Positions 7,043 to 14,661 of a DNA stretch of 20,214 nucleotides are shown here, piece by piece. Numbering within the stretch: the stretch's first letter is position 1; each line of letters opens with the position of its first letter. The translations under genes were made by a program, and so were the position numbers. The notes below the pieces were generated by a model, which ran no database searches, had not been told where the DNA came from, and was given only the letters and a program-made list of their open reading frames with translations. This DNA comes from JALONO01 sp038209965. GTDB taxonomy: Bacteria; Bacteroidota; Bacteroidia; Cytophagales; Thermoflexibacteraceae. The stretch covers positions 1 through 20,214 of the forward strand of contig JBBQXF010000089.1 in assembly GCA_038209965.1 (NCBI GenBank). The letters run 5' to 3'.

Positions 7043-7780
7043 CTAAAGAAGGACGGGCCGCAATTTTTTGATAAAGTTGGCTTTGTAAGAGGCCCCAATG
7101 GGCACTGTTTTGCCGGGCACCAGGACGTTGTCATCCTGGATTGACTCGATAAGATTGGTGTTGATGATGTAGGAGCGGTGGATCCGGGAAAAATCGTTAT
7201 CGGGCAGTCTCTTCTCCAAGGCTTTCATAGTAACATGGACTACGTACTTATTCTTGTCAGTGTTGATTTCCACATAATCGGACAATGCTTCCACAAACGA
7301 AATATCACTCACTTTGATTTTCACGAGTCGCCCATCATCTTTGGTCTTCACATAAAAGAATTCCGGGTTTTCATCCTCCGATCCGGCTTCAGGGGTGGGC
7401 ATTGGATTGATTAGAGCCTCACTCGAATCGGGCTTCAAGCTGATTTCCACTTTTTCCACTGCTTTGAGAAAGCGGGCATACTCAACCGGTTTGACCAAAT
7501 AATCGGTCACACTGTATTCAAATGCTTCCACGGCATATTGTCGGCCAGCGGTGATCAGGACGATCTGCGGCAGTTTCTTGAGTGATTTGAGCAAATCAAT
7601 CCCCGACATCTCGGGCATTTCTACATCCAAGAACACCACGTCTACATTCACGTTTTTCAATACTTGATAAGCATCGATGGCACTACTGAACTCTCCGAGC
7701 AACTCAAGGTTGACCCGGCTCACCAATTGCTTGATCACTGTGCGGGAAAAAGCATCGTCGTCGACAATAATACAATTCAT
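7043..7780 (-). CDS. LytTR-type response regulator
   Basis: This 245-residue two-domain regulator has an N-terminal receiver. Its acidic pocket is VDDD (6-9), the phosphoacceptor D52 lies in VVFLDVEMPEMSG, and T77 and K97 (YLVKP) complete the switch. After an acidic linker (about 118-136) comes a LytTR DNA-binding domain (about 138-245), with VEALSDYVEI and FSRIHRSYIINTNLIESI as landmarks. The ATG at 7778-7780 is preferred over one 20 codons upstream because it begins exactly at the receiver (MNCIIVDDD). The partner is usually a LytS/YehU-type histidine kinase, and none is in the window. A promoter lies at 7895-7924. Confidence 0.92.
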   Translation of the reverse strand: MNCIIVDDDAFSRTVIKQLVSRVNLELLGEFSSAIDAYQVLKNVNVDVVFLDVEMPEMSGIDLLKSLKKLPQIVLITAGRQYAVEAFEYSVTDYLVKPVEYARFLKAVEKVEISLKPDSSEALINPMPTPEAGSEDENPEFFYVKTKDDGRLVKIKVSDISFVEALSDYVEINTDKNKYVVHVTMKALEKRLPDNDFSRIHRSYIINTNLIESIQDDNVLVPGKTVPIGASYKANFIKKLRPVLL

Positions 7781-7894
7781 CTTTGCTAGGTAAATAGTAG
7801 GGCAATAGAACAAGTGTGACAACCAACAGACCGCCTCCACCCATTAATAAAACAATAAAAAGTGCAAATTATTGTATCTCGCTTTTGAGCAGTC

Positions 7895-7924
7895 CAAATT
7901 TAGATCCTTCAAACTAGACTTCAA
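7895..7924 (-). promoter_or_regulatory. Bacteroidota-type promoter for the LytTR regulator
   Basis: Read on the minus strand, TTG (7924-7922), 19 nt, then TAAATTTG (7902-7895) match the phylum consensus. Transcription would start near 7889 and leave a leader of about 110 nt before the start at 7780. Confidence 0.65.
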
Positions 7925-8062
7925 TTATTTCACCAAAAATTTTACTTTTTTCCTTGACAAGTCCAAGTGTTGCCAAGGCAAATCTTAAATCCGGGCCAGC
8001 GCGGGAAGCGGGAACAATGGAACAGCCAAAGTCAGGACAATGAAAAACTGAAATTGGGCAAC

Positions 8063-8098
8063 AAAAAAGTGGCCCCACATACAAGCGGGGGCCACTTT
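8063..8098 (-). terminator. Intrinsic terminator downstream of eboE
   Basis: An 11-bp perfect stem (8066-8076 with 8088-8098) around an 11-nt loop is G/C-rich at its apex. On the minus strand it runs into a T-tract (the A-run beginning at 8063 on the plus strand). It lies about 190 nt past the stop of the minus-strand eboE gene and would separate it from the LytTR gene. Confidence 0.85.
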
Positions 8099-8284
8099 GA
8101 AGCGATTAGGACGATCTGGGGCACTGGCTGGGGATTTGACCAAATCAATCCCCGCCTTTCGGACATTGACGCCCCCCAAACCAAAACCTACTGCGTTTCC
8201 GGTTCGTCCAGCCCAAATAGGTGCGTCAAGGAGTTGGCTAAAATACTTGCCCGTTTTCCTTTCTAAGATTAAAAATTGCCAAGA

Positions 8285-9499
8285 CTATACCCGGGCGATG
8301 ACCCAAGCCAATTCGCGGACAATGGAATCGGTAAGGCCCAGGCGAAGTTCGGCCGGCAACACTTCCCAAGTATAGGTCTCCACTTCCAAATGTTGGGTGC
8401 GGGGCTGGAGCTTTTGGAGTTTGAGCACCTCCACAATATCGGGCTGGGTGGATTGCAGGTTTTTGTACTGATTGACAAAAATCGGGACATGGAAATGGAT
8501 CCGCCACTCTTCGGCCTGCTGGGCGGCCGGGGCGGCCAGCGCTGGGCCCAGATCGGGATAATGGTGCAGGCCATCTGATTGGCGGGTGGTCACTTGGTGC
8601 AAATAAGTGGGCTCGTCGAAATTCTTCAGCTCGGCCAACAGCTCACTGGCCCGGCTTGTGGTAAAGTCGGCCCGGAGGGCGGCACTGATCTGAAACCTGC
8701 CGATGCGCAGGCCCGCAGCCTCGAACTGGTTGAGCGATTGGCCATGATCTTCAAACGCAACCGCAAAATGGCAAACATCGTAGCAGATTTGGAGGTGCTG
8801 ACGGGCCGCCCGCTCAGCTTGGACTTGATCAAGGCCGAAACTGGTGGCCAACCGGCTGGCCGCCACGGGGATGATCCATTCCTGAAAAGCGTACAACGTG
8901 TCTTCGGTATTTTCCAGCAATCCATCTGGCTCGGGCTCAATGTCCAAGTGCAGCACTTGGCCAGTGCGGCGAAAGATCCGGTACAAATCCTCGGCCACCA
9001 AGGCCAAATGGGCCGCCGATTGTTCATAGACCGACCAGTAATCGGCCAAGTTGGTGGTGGGGGAATTGCTGTGCCACGGTTTATAACTCAGCGGCGAAGT
9101 GGATACACCGCCATCCATGCCGGGGGGCAGCAGTTCGGCCAAAATGCGGAAAAGCCGCCGGGTGTAGTCCACGCGCGCACGAGTGGTCCAGTCGGGGCGG
9201 TGTACCTCATCCTTGACCCGCACCCCGTGAAAGCCCCCAAACGGAAACCCATTGATCGTGAACACATAGCAGTCCTCGGTTTGTAGCCATTGCTTGAACC
9301 CGGCCAATTGGCCGTCGGCCAGTAGCTCGCGGCTGGCCAAATCGGAGAGCCGCAGCCCTAACCCAAATGCCTGACTGGGTGCTAACTGGGCCTTGATTGC
9401 GGGGATATGCTGTTGTAAACTCGCCAACACTTCGGCCCAAGATTCGCCGGGATGGATATTGGTGCAATAGGTGAGGTGACTGGAAGCATTGAGGCGCAT
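8285..9499 (-). CDS. eboE: EboE-like TIM-barrel metabolite traffic protein
   Basis: This 404-residue protein opens with the hallmark HLTYCTNIHPGESW (8-21) of EboE and continues in the xylose-isomerase-like TIM-barrel style. Likely metal or substrate positions lie in VLHLDIEPEPDG and ICYDVCHFAVAF. EboE belongs to the eboABCDEF set known from cyanobacteria (the scytonemin export context) and Bacteroidota. That set is proposed to move a prenylated or aromatic precursor to the periplasm. None of the other ebo genes is in the window; the neighbours are a response regulator and a DUF2807 protein. The gene ends before a strong terminator. Family call is good; the role in this cell is unknown. Confidence 0.85.
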   Translation of the reverse strand: MRLNASSHLTYCTNIHPGESWAEVLASLQQHIPAIKAQLAPSQAFGLGLRLSDLASRELLADGQLAGFKQWLQTEDCYVFTINGFPFGGFHGVRVKDEVHRPDWTTRARVDYTRRLFRILAELLPPGMDGGVSTSPLSYKPWHSNSPTTNLADYWSVYEQSAAHLALVAEDLYRIFRRTGQVLHLDIEPEPDGLLENTEDTLYAFQEWIIPVAASRLATSFGLDQVQAERAARQHLQICYDVCHFAVAFEDHGQSLNQFEAAGLRIGRFQISAALRADFTTSRASELLAELKNFDEPTYLHQVTTRQSDGLHHYPDLGPALAAPAAQQAEEWRIHFHVPIFVNQYKNLQSTQPDIVEVLKLQKLQPRTQHLEVETYTWEVLPAELRLGLTDSIVRELAWVIARV

Positions 9500-9534
9500 A
9501 AATAAGCTGGAATGGTGTCAGGGCAAACAAAGGG

Positions 9535-9542
9535 CAAAAGTA
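9535..9542 (-). promoter_or_regulatory. Possible -7 box for eboE
   Basis: On the minus strand TACTTTTG fits TAnnTTTG, 36 nt before the eboE start. No TTG is present at the expected -33 distance (TGG instead), so this is a tentative promoter. Confidence 0.35.
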
Positions 9543-9587
9543 GGACAAAACCGCGTGGGTTGGGCCATAGCGGCTTGGGCCAAACGG

Positions 9588-9622
9588 CCGCGCCCCACCT
9601 GCCGATGGCAAATGGGGCGCGG
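9588..9622. promoter_or_regulatory. Strong nested hairpin between DUF2807 gene and eboE
   Basis: A perfect 10-bp G/C stem (9588-9597 with 9613-9622) encloses a second 4-bp stem (tgcc/ggca, 9600-9603 with 9607-9610) with a 3-nt loop. It lies 104 nt past the stop of the minus-strand DUF2807 gene and about 90 nt before the eboE start. It lacks a T-tract on either strand. It could protect the upstream mRNA's 3' end or attenuate eboE. Confidence 0.5.
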
Positions 9623-9725
9623 GTATTTATGGCTGGCTAAAACTGTTTTGGTCAATGGCCCACGCATCAGCAAACGGGCGGTTGGGGTTTTAGGGACTGA
9701 AATACCTTTTCGCAGTTGGGCCAGG

Positions 9726-10406
9726 CTAGCGGCGGCGCACTTTACCAGAGCCGCTTATCCGACTGTTAACGGCGGGGTTACCTTGATAAACAACCTCCCC
9801 ATTGCCACTGATGGTGGCATCCAAGGTGTTGCGGGCATTGACCGAGGCACTTCCCGAGCCGGAGATTGCAATGGTGACCTCATCGGCCAGCAGATCAAAG
9901 GCGCGCAGGTTGCCCGATCCCGAAATACGGCAATTCAAGGAACGCACCTTACCAAACAGGGAGATGTTGCCCGAACCACTGATCACTGCCTCTAGTCGGT
10001 CAAAATTGAAAGCGGTTTCGGTGATGATGTTGCCACTGCCCGAGACGCTGATCCCCGCGAGCGAGGGCACCCGGATCCGGATCAGCGAATTGTCGTTGCG
10101 AACATTGGTATTGGGCCGATAACGGACATAGAGCGTACCGGCTTCCACGTAGGTTTCCAGATAGGGCAGCAAGTTCTCGTAAGCATTCACATCGACCGAC
10201 ACCTCATTGCCCTGCACCAAGCTCACATTGTTGGAGCCCAGCACGCTCACCCGATCAAAAGACCCGACGGTGCGGCGTTCCGAAATTACCCGGCCACTGC
10301 CCGACACACTGCCAAAAATGCCATTGCCCAAGTCATCAATAAAAACACAACCTTGGAGCAATTGGGAAATCAATATAACAAAAGAGATTAGGAGGAGCTT
10401 TTTCAT
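9726..10406 (-). CDS. DUF2807 'head GIN domain' lipoprotein
   Basis: The 226-residue exported lipoprotein has a signal peptide ending in the lipobox LLQGC (Cys about residue 20). The rest is a DUF2807 (putative auto-transporter adhesin, head GIN) domain. That domain is a run of beta-strand repeats each marked by SGSG: SGSGRV, SGSGNI twice, SGSGNL, SGSGSA, SGNGEV and SGSGKV, consistent with a right-handed beta-helix. The family is widespread in Bacteroidota envelopes; its function is unknown. The start at 10404-10406 gives a standard lipoprotein leader; a start seven codons upstream is possible. It follows the barrel-like gene after about 85 nt on the same strand and may be cotranscribed with it. 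Confidence 0.9.
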   Translation of the reverse strand: MKKLLLISFVILISQLLQGCVFIDDLGNGIFGSVSGSGRVISERRTVGSFDRVSVLGSNNVSLVQGNEVSVDVNAYENLLPYLETYVEAGTLYVRYRPNTNVRNDNSLIRIRVPSLAGISVSGSGNIITETAFNFDRLEAVISGSGNISLFGKVRSLNCRISGSGNLRAFDLLADEVTIAISGSGSASVNARNTLDATISGNGEVVYQGNPAVNSRISGSGKVRRR

Positions 10407-10490
10407 TGTTTTTAAAAATTTGGACAAAAAAGGAATAAAGTAGATTGACCATTGGGGAGAAACAGGTTATTTTAACTACCGGTCAATGGG

Positions 10491-11141
10491 TTACTTGAAC
10501 CAGCCAAACATGAGCGTGCCCGAGAAAACTGGGCTGCTGGTCGTGTTGCCACCCAGCGAGTTGTTGGCCACCCAGCGATAACCCGCCCCTATATTGAGTT
10601 TCATCCATTTGAACAGATTGACCTCGGCCTCGATCTGTGGGGTGGCCGTGAACGATCCGCTACCGATGTAGTTTTGGCTCGAGTTCCAGTTGTTGCTGTT
10701 ATGGTAGCGGACGTCGAAGATTTGGGCATAGCCAAGCTTGGCACTGGCCGTGAAATGTAACGCCTTGTGGGGGTTGAAATTATAGCCCGCCCAGCTTCCC
10801 ACTTGCACAAATACGGGCATACTGCCATAGATGGATTGATTATTTTCCCAGACAAAGTCGCTGATCCCGGTCACGGTGCTGAGCGAATAAGCCCCAATGA
10901 AAAACTTCTGGTTGATCAGCAGTGCGCCGCCGCCCCCATTGGATAGGACTGGCCGGTCATTGATAAATGAAAGCTCAGTGATCGGGGCCCCAAAGCCGCT
11001 CAACCGGAGCTTGTTGCCCTTGCCAAAAATGTACTGCATTCCACCCGTGGTGGATTTTTTTTCTTCGGTATCTTGGGCCGAAGCCAGCAAAGAGACTGAC
11101 GCAAAGAGGACGAGCGCGATAAAGTTGCGGTAAGTTTTCAT
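10491..11141 (-). CDS. Outer-membrane beta-barrel-like protein
   Basis: This 216-residue protein has a clear Sec signal peptide (MKTYRNFIALVLFASVSLLASAQ leader cut after the Ala of ASAQ). Alternating aromatic/glycine strands follow (FFIGAYSL, HFTASAKLGYAQIF, MKLNIGAGYRWVA, FSGTLMFGWF), as in small outer-membrane barrels. The penultimate aromatic residue near the C-terminus also suits a barrel. No specific family recognised. A porin-like or structural role is an inference. It is transcribed divergently from the DUF4174 gene. Confidence 0.65.
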   Translation of the reverse strand: MKTYRNFIALVLFASVSLLASAQDTEEKKSTTGGMQYIFGKGNKLRLSGFGAPITELSFINDRPVLSNGGGGALLINQKFFIGAYSLSTVTGISDFVWENNQSIYGSMPVFVQVGSWAGYNFNPHKALHFTASAKLGYAQIFDVRYHNSNNWNSSQNYIGSGSFTATPQIEAEVNLFKWMKLNIGAGYRWVANNSLGGNTTSSPVFSGTLMFGWFK

Positions 11142-11416
11142 GTTAAATTTAATTTTTGTTCGCCATCAAGACAACCCACTGCCGGCATACCCCTACGCGT
11201 GCCCCAAAAAAATAATGGCTGGGCCAATCTGCCCATTCAGATGGATGGATCCATTGTCTAAACCGATTGGCGAACCCGATTCGGCTGGCCGGCCACCAAC
11301 TGGGCCGATCGTAAAATGATTTTAGGGATTTAAATAATTCAATAATTTGATAATCAACTAGTTATTTTGACGGACAGTGAAAGACTTGGGGTCGGATTGG
11401 GCCAAATGCCAAATAG
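11142..11416. other. Divergent intergenic region
   Basis: Together with the promoter at 11417-11448, this makes a roughly 330-bp spacer between two divergent genes. The part near 11320-11370 is A/T-rich. I could not find an exact TAnnTTTG box for the minus-strand barrel gene, so its promoter is unassigned. No reading frame in it looks real. Confidence 0.5.
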
Positions 11417-11448
11417 TTTGGTCGGGCCAGTGGGATCGACTAACTTTG
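11417..11448 (+). promoter_or_regulatory. Bacteroidota-type promoter for the DUF4174 gene
   Basis: TTTG at 11417-11420, 20 nt, then TAACTTTG at 11441-11448 match the full -33/-7 consensus, including the extended TTTG. Transcription would begin near 11453, about 20 nt before the ATG at 11474. Confidence 0.7.
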
Positions 11449-11473
11449 GGATTGACCAACTTTGGATTTAACA

Positions 11474-11926
11474 ATGGTGGAAAGGCAATTTTTTTATATC
11501 TTATTGTTTTGGATCATGCTATCAAGCCACCTGAGCGTTGCCCAAGCGCAAAAAGAGTTGGAGAAATACGCTTGGAAGAGCCGCGTGCTGCTGGTCTTTT
11601 GTCCTCCCGAAAAAAAATGGCTGTCTGACCAACAAATGAACGCGCTGGCCCAAGACCTGCCGGGGATTGCCGACCGGACGATCGTGGTCTTCAAGTTGGC
11701 GGCCGACCAAGGAACCAGCCCCGATAACCGCCAGCTCACTGCCGCGACAGTTGAAAACCTCCGGCGCACTTTCCGGATCGCGAGCGATGATTTTGGGGTG
11801 ATCTTGCTTGGCAAAGATGGTGGCGAGAAATACCGAAAAAGTGCACCCGTGACCCTCGCTGAGCTGTTTGGGGTGATAGATGCCATGCCCATGCGCCAAT
11901 CAGAAATGAAGAACCGAAAGTTTTGA
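11474..11926 (+). CDS. Exported DUF4174 domain protein
   Basis: The 150-residue protein has a hydrophobic signal peptide (residues 5-24, ending SVAQAQ). A compact alpha/beta domain of the DUF4174 type follows: YAWKSRVLLVFCPPEKKW at the first strand, then FRIASDDFGVILLGKDGGEKYR, and a closing LAELFGVIDAMPMRQSEM helix. This arrangement resembles a thioredoxin-like fold without a CxxC. DUF4174 proteins are small periplasmic proteins of unknown function. The ATG at 11474 is preferred to a TTG four codons earlier (11462), as it sits a normal distance from the promoter and starts the signal peptide properly. Confidence 0.78.
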   Translation: MVERQFFYILLFWIMLSSHLSVAQAQKELEKYAWKSRVLLVFCPPEKKWLSDQQMNALAQDLPGIADRTIVVFKLAADQGTSPDNRQLTAATVENLRRTFRIASDDFGVILLGKDGGEKYRKSAPVTLAELFGVIDAMPMRQSEMKNRKF

Positions 11927-11933
11927 AATCAGC

Positions 11934-11963
11934 CGTTGACCAACATCTCGGTCAACGTGTTGG
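11934..11963 (+). terminator. Hairpin just after the DUF4174 gene
   Basis: An 8-bp stem (11934-11941 with 11950-11957, 8-nt loop) begins 8 nt after the stop codon. An overlapping alternative pairing, ccaaca (11940-11945) with tgttgg (11958-11963), excludes the first. There is no T-tract, so the termination role is uncertain. Confidence 0.35.
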
Positions 11964-12177
11964 AATGATCCGGTTTTAGCACGACAGCTAGTAGTTAAAC
12001 CGCAAAAAACAGTTCTTCGGGTACAAAGATCCTGAAAATAGTAAGTAGGATTGCCCTAAATCAATCCACGCAGCGAAACGGCGGATTTTGCTGCGCCAAT
12101 TTCCCTTGCAGCATCCCTTTTGCAAATCCGGGGCAGATTGATGTAACTTGCGGAGCTAAAACCACCTTTTCCCGTTC

Positions 12178-14433
12178 ATGGAAGCCCTGCCAACTGTAGA
12201 AACCGCCCGAAAATTGGGCCTTTTGTCCGAGGAGTATGACCACATCGGCCAAATTTTGGGCCGCTTACCCAATTTCACCGAACTGAGCATTTATTCGGTG
12301 ATGTGGTCGGAACACTGCTCTTACAAAAATTCCATCCGCTGGCTCAAAACCTTGCCCAAAGAATCGCCCCGGATGCTGGCCAAGGCAGGCGAGGAAAATG
12401 CTGGGTTGGTGGATCTGGGCGACGGGTTGGCCTGTGCCTTTAAGATCGAGAGCCACAACCACCCCTCGGCATTGGAACCCTACCAAGGGGCAGCCACTGG
12501 TGTGGGCGGCATCAACCGCGATATTTTTACGATGGGAGCTAGGCCAATCGCCCAACTCAACTCCCTGCGCTTTGGCAATTTGAACACCGACCGCACCAAG
12601 TGGTTGGTCAAGGGCGTAGTAAAAGGAATCGGCGATTATGGCAATGCTTTCGGGATTCCCACGGTGGGAGGCGAAGTATATTTTGATGATTGTTACGAAA
12701 TAAATCCGTTGGTCAATGCTTTTTCCGCCGGGATTGTCCAAGTGGACAAAGTGGCCAAGGCCATTTCCTATGGCGTGGGCAACCCCGTGTTCATCGTCGG
12801 GTCGGCCACGGGCAAGGACGGCATCGGGGGAGCGTCGTTTGCTTCTGAAGACATCAGCGAGAAGTCGACCGACAAACTCCCCGCAGTGCAAGTGGGCGAT
12901 CCGTTCCAAGAAAAATTGTTGCTGGAGGCCAGTTTGGAAATTATTGACACTGGCTGCGTTATCGGGATCCAGGACATGGGAGCGGCGGGCATCATTTGTT
13001 CCACCTCCGAAATGAGCGCTAAAGGCGAGCATGGCATGGTGATTTGGCTCGATAAAGTGCCCACCCGCCAGCCCAACATGAAACCATTTGAAATCCTCTT
13101 GTCCGAATCGCAAGAGCGGATGCTGGTGGTGGTGGAAAAAGGCCAAGAGGCCGTGATCCAAGCCATTTTTGACAAGTGGGATCTGAATTGCGAGCAGATC
13201 GGCGAAGTGACGGCCGGGGATCGGCTCCACTTCTTGGTGCATGACGAGCTGGTGGCCGATGTGCCCGCCGAGAGCCTCGTGCTGGGCGGTGGTGCGCCAC
13301 AATACGAACGGGAATACACTGAACCCGCTTATTTCCAGCTATTTAAACAATTTGACATTGCCCAAGTGCCCAACGTGGCCAACGCCGAGGAAGTGCGCCA
13401 AGTGGCCCGCCACCTGTTGGCCCACCCTAACATCTGCTCCCGGGCGTGGATTGCCCAGCAATACGACAGCATGGTGGGCACGGCCAATGTGGGCAGTGTG
13501 GTGCCCAGCGATGCCGCCGTGGTGAACGTGAAGGGAACCAACAAAAATATTGTCATTTCGGTAGATTGCAATTCCCGCTATGTCAAGGCCGATCCCGAGA
13601 TCGGCTGCGCCATTGCTGTGGCCGAGGCCGCCCGAAATGTAGTGTGCAGCGGCGGCGAGCCCGTGGCCATCACCAACAACCTCAATTTTGGCAACCCCTA
13701 TTTGCCCGAAGTGTATTGGCAATTTGTGGGCAGTATCAAGGGCATGAGCCGGGCCTGCCTCAAATTCCAGACTCCGGTAACGGGCGGGAATGTAAGTTTT
13801 TATAACCAATCCACCCCGAAAAATACCATTAGCAGCGTAGAGAGTGCAGTCTTCCCGACCCCGACGATCGGAATGCTGGGCGTGCTGGAAGGCTGGGAAA
13901 ACCGGATGACCCTGCCCTTCGTACAAGCTGGCGACCTGATCTGCTTGGTGGGCAAATCGGTCAACGACATTGCCTGTTCAGAATATTTGTATTCCTACCG
14001 GGGGATCAAGGCCGCCCCGGCCCCCGCCTTTGATCTGGACGAGGAATATGCAATGCAGGCGGCGATCAAAACATTGATCAAGCAAAAGCTCATCCGCTCG
14101 GCCCATGATGTGTCCGATGGCGGCTTGTTTATCGCGCTGGCCGAGTCGGCTTTGCATGGGCAACTGGGCTTCGACATCAGTTCCCAGGGCCGCGACCCCG
14201 GTATTCGCCTCGATGCATTTCTCTTTGGGGAAGCCCAAGGCCGAGTGGTGGTCTCGGTTCGCCCCGCCCAACAATCTGATTTTGAATCAGCTATGCAACA
14301 GACTGACGTTCCATTTTCGGTCTTGGGCCAAGTGGTGGCGGACGGTAATTGGCAAGTCGATGGGGAGGTCATCCTCACCTTGCCCGAAGCCAAAGAACTC
14401 TACGAAGGAACATTGCCCGCCTACTTGGGGTAA
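12178..14433 (+). CDS. purL: Phosphoribosylformylglycinamidine synthase subunit PurL (small form)
   Basis: PurL converts FGAR, ATP and glutamine-derived ammonia to FGAM in step four of purine synthesis, in the cytoplasm. At 751 residues this is the short (Bacillus/Thermotoga-type) form that works with separate PurS and PurQ subunits. It is not the roughly 1,300-residue fused enzyme. Visible family blocks include VMWSEHCSYKNS (41-52, with the conserved His46) and the ATP/phosphate-binding ESHNHPSALEPYQGAATGVGG from about 91. Also present are MGARPIAQLNSLRFG, IQDMGAAGI, and in the second half NNLNFGNPYLPE, TPVTGGNVSFYNQ and SAHDVSDGGLFIALAES. Both halves of the repeated AIRS-like architecture are complete. 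Neither purS nor purQ is adjacent. No promoter of the usual consensus was found in the 250 bp before it. Confidence 0.96.
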   Translation: MEALPTVETARKLGLLSEEYDHIGQILGRLPNFTELSIYSVMWSEHCSYKNSIRWLKTLPKESPRMLAKAGEENAGLVDLGDGLACAFKIESHNHPSALEPYQGAATGVGGINRDIFTMGARPIAQLNSLRFGNLNTDRTKWLVKGVVKGIGDYGNAFGIPTVGGEVYFDDCYEINPLVNAFSAGIVQVDKVAKAISYGVGNPVFIVGSATGKDGIGGASFASEDISEKSTDKLPAVQVGDPFQEKLLLEASLEIIDTGCVIGIQDMGAAGIICSTSEMSAKGEHGMVIWLDKVPTRQPNMKPFEILLSESQERMLVVVEKGQEAVIQAIFDKWDLNCEQIGEVTAGDRLHFLVHDELVADVPAESLVLGGGAPQYEREYTEPAYFQLFKQFDIAQVPNVANAEEVRQVARHLLAHPNICSRAWIAQQYDSMVGTANVGSVVPSDAAVVNVKGTNKNIVISVDCNSRYVKADPEIGCAIAVAEAARNVVCSGGEPVAITNNLNFGNPYLPEVYWQFVGSIKGMSRACLKFQTPVTGGNVSFYNQSTPKNTISSVESAVFPTPTIGMLGVLEGWENRMTLPFVQAGDLICLVGKSVNDIACSEYLYSYRGIKAAPAPAFDLDEEYAMQAAIKTLIKQKLIRSAHDVSDGGLFIALAESALHGQLGFDISSQGRDPGIRLDAFLFGEAQGRVVVSVRPAQQSDFESAMQQTDVPFSVLGQVVADGNWQVDGEVILTLPEAKELYEGTLPAYLG

Positions 14434-14600
14434 AAGCGCCCGTTTTTTGATTTATCGGCCAATAATGACCAACTTGGCTTGGCGAAATTGAACCTATAAG
14501 TCTAGGCGGTAAAACAAATGCTTACGGTCATATCGCCTGCAACAGTACGGGCAGAGCCCCGACTTTGAAGTTCAGGAGTTAAAACCGACCGTCATATTTT

Positions 14601-14608
14601 TATATTTG
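14601..14608 (+). promoter_or_regulatory. Possible -7 box before the AAA ATPase pseudogene
   Basis: TATATTTG fits TAnnTTTG exactly. The matching upstream position holds TTA rather than TTG. It is 53 nt before the ATG at 14662, in a very A/T-rich leader that also contains the 12-bp palindrome tataaatttata at 14621-14632. Confidence 0.4.
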
Positions 14609-14661
14609 ACACTTTAGAAATATAAATTTATAGACAAAAGAAACAAAATTGATCTGACAAC

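Noticed and set aside
8579..9286. 235-codon plus-strand open frame opposite eboE
   Set aside because: Antisense to the recognised eboE frame and without family features.
12265..13302. 345-codon minus-strand open frame opposite purL
   Set aside because: It lies entirely antisense to a well-conserved purL. His/Gly/Gln-rich composition is typical of an antisense shadow.
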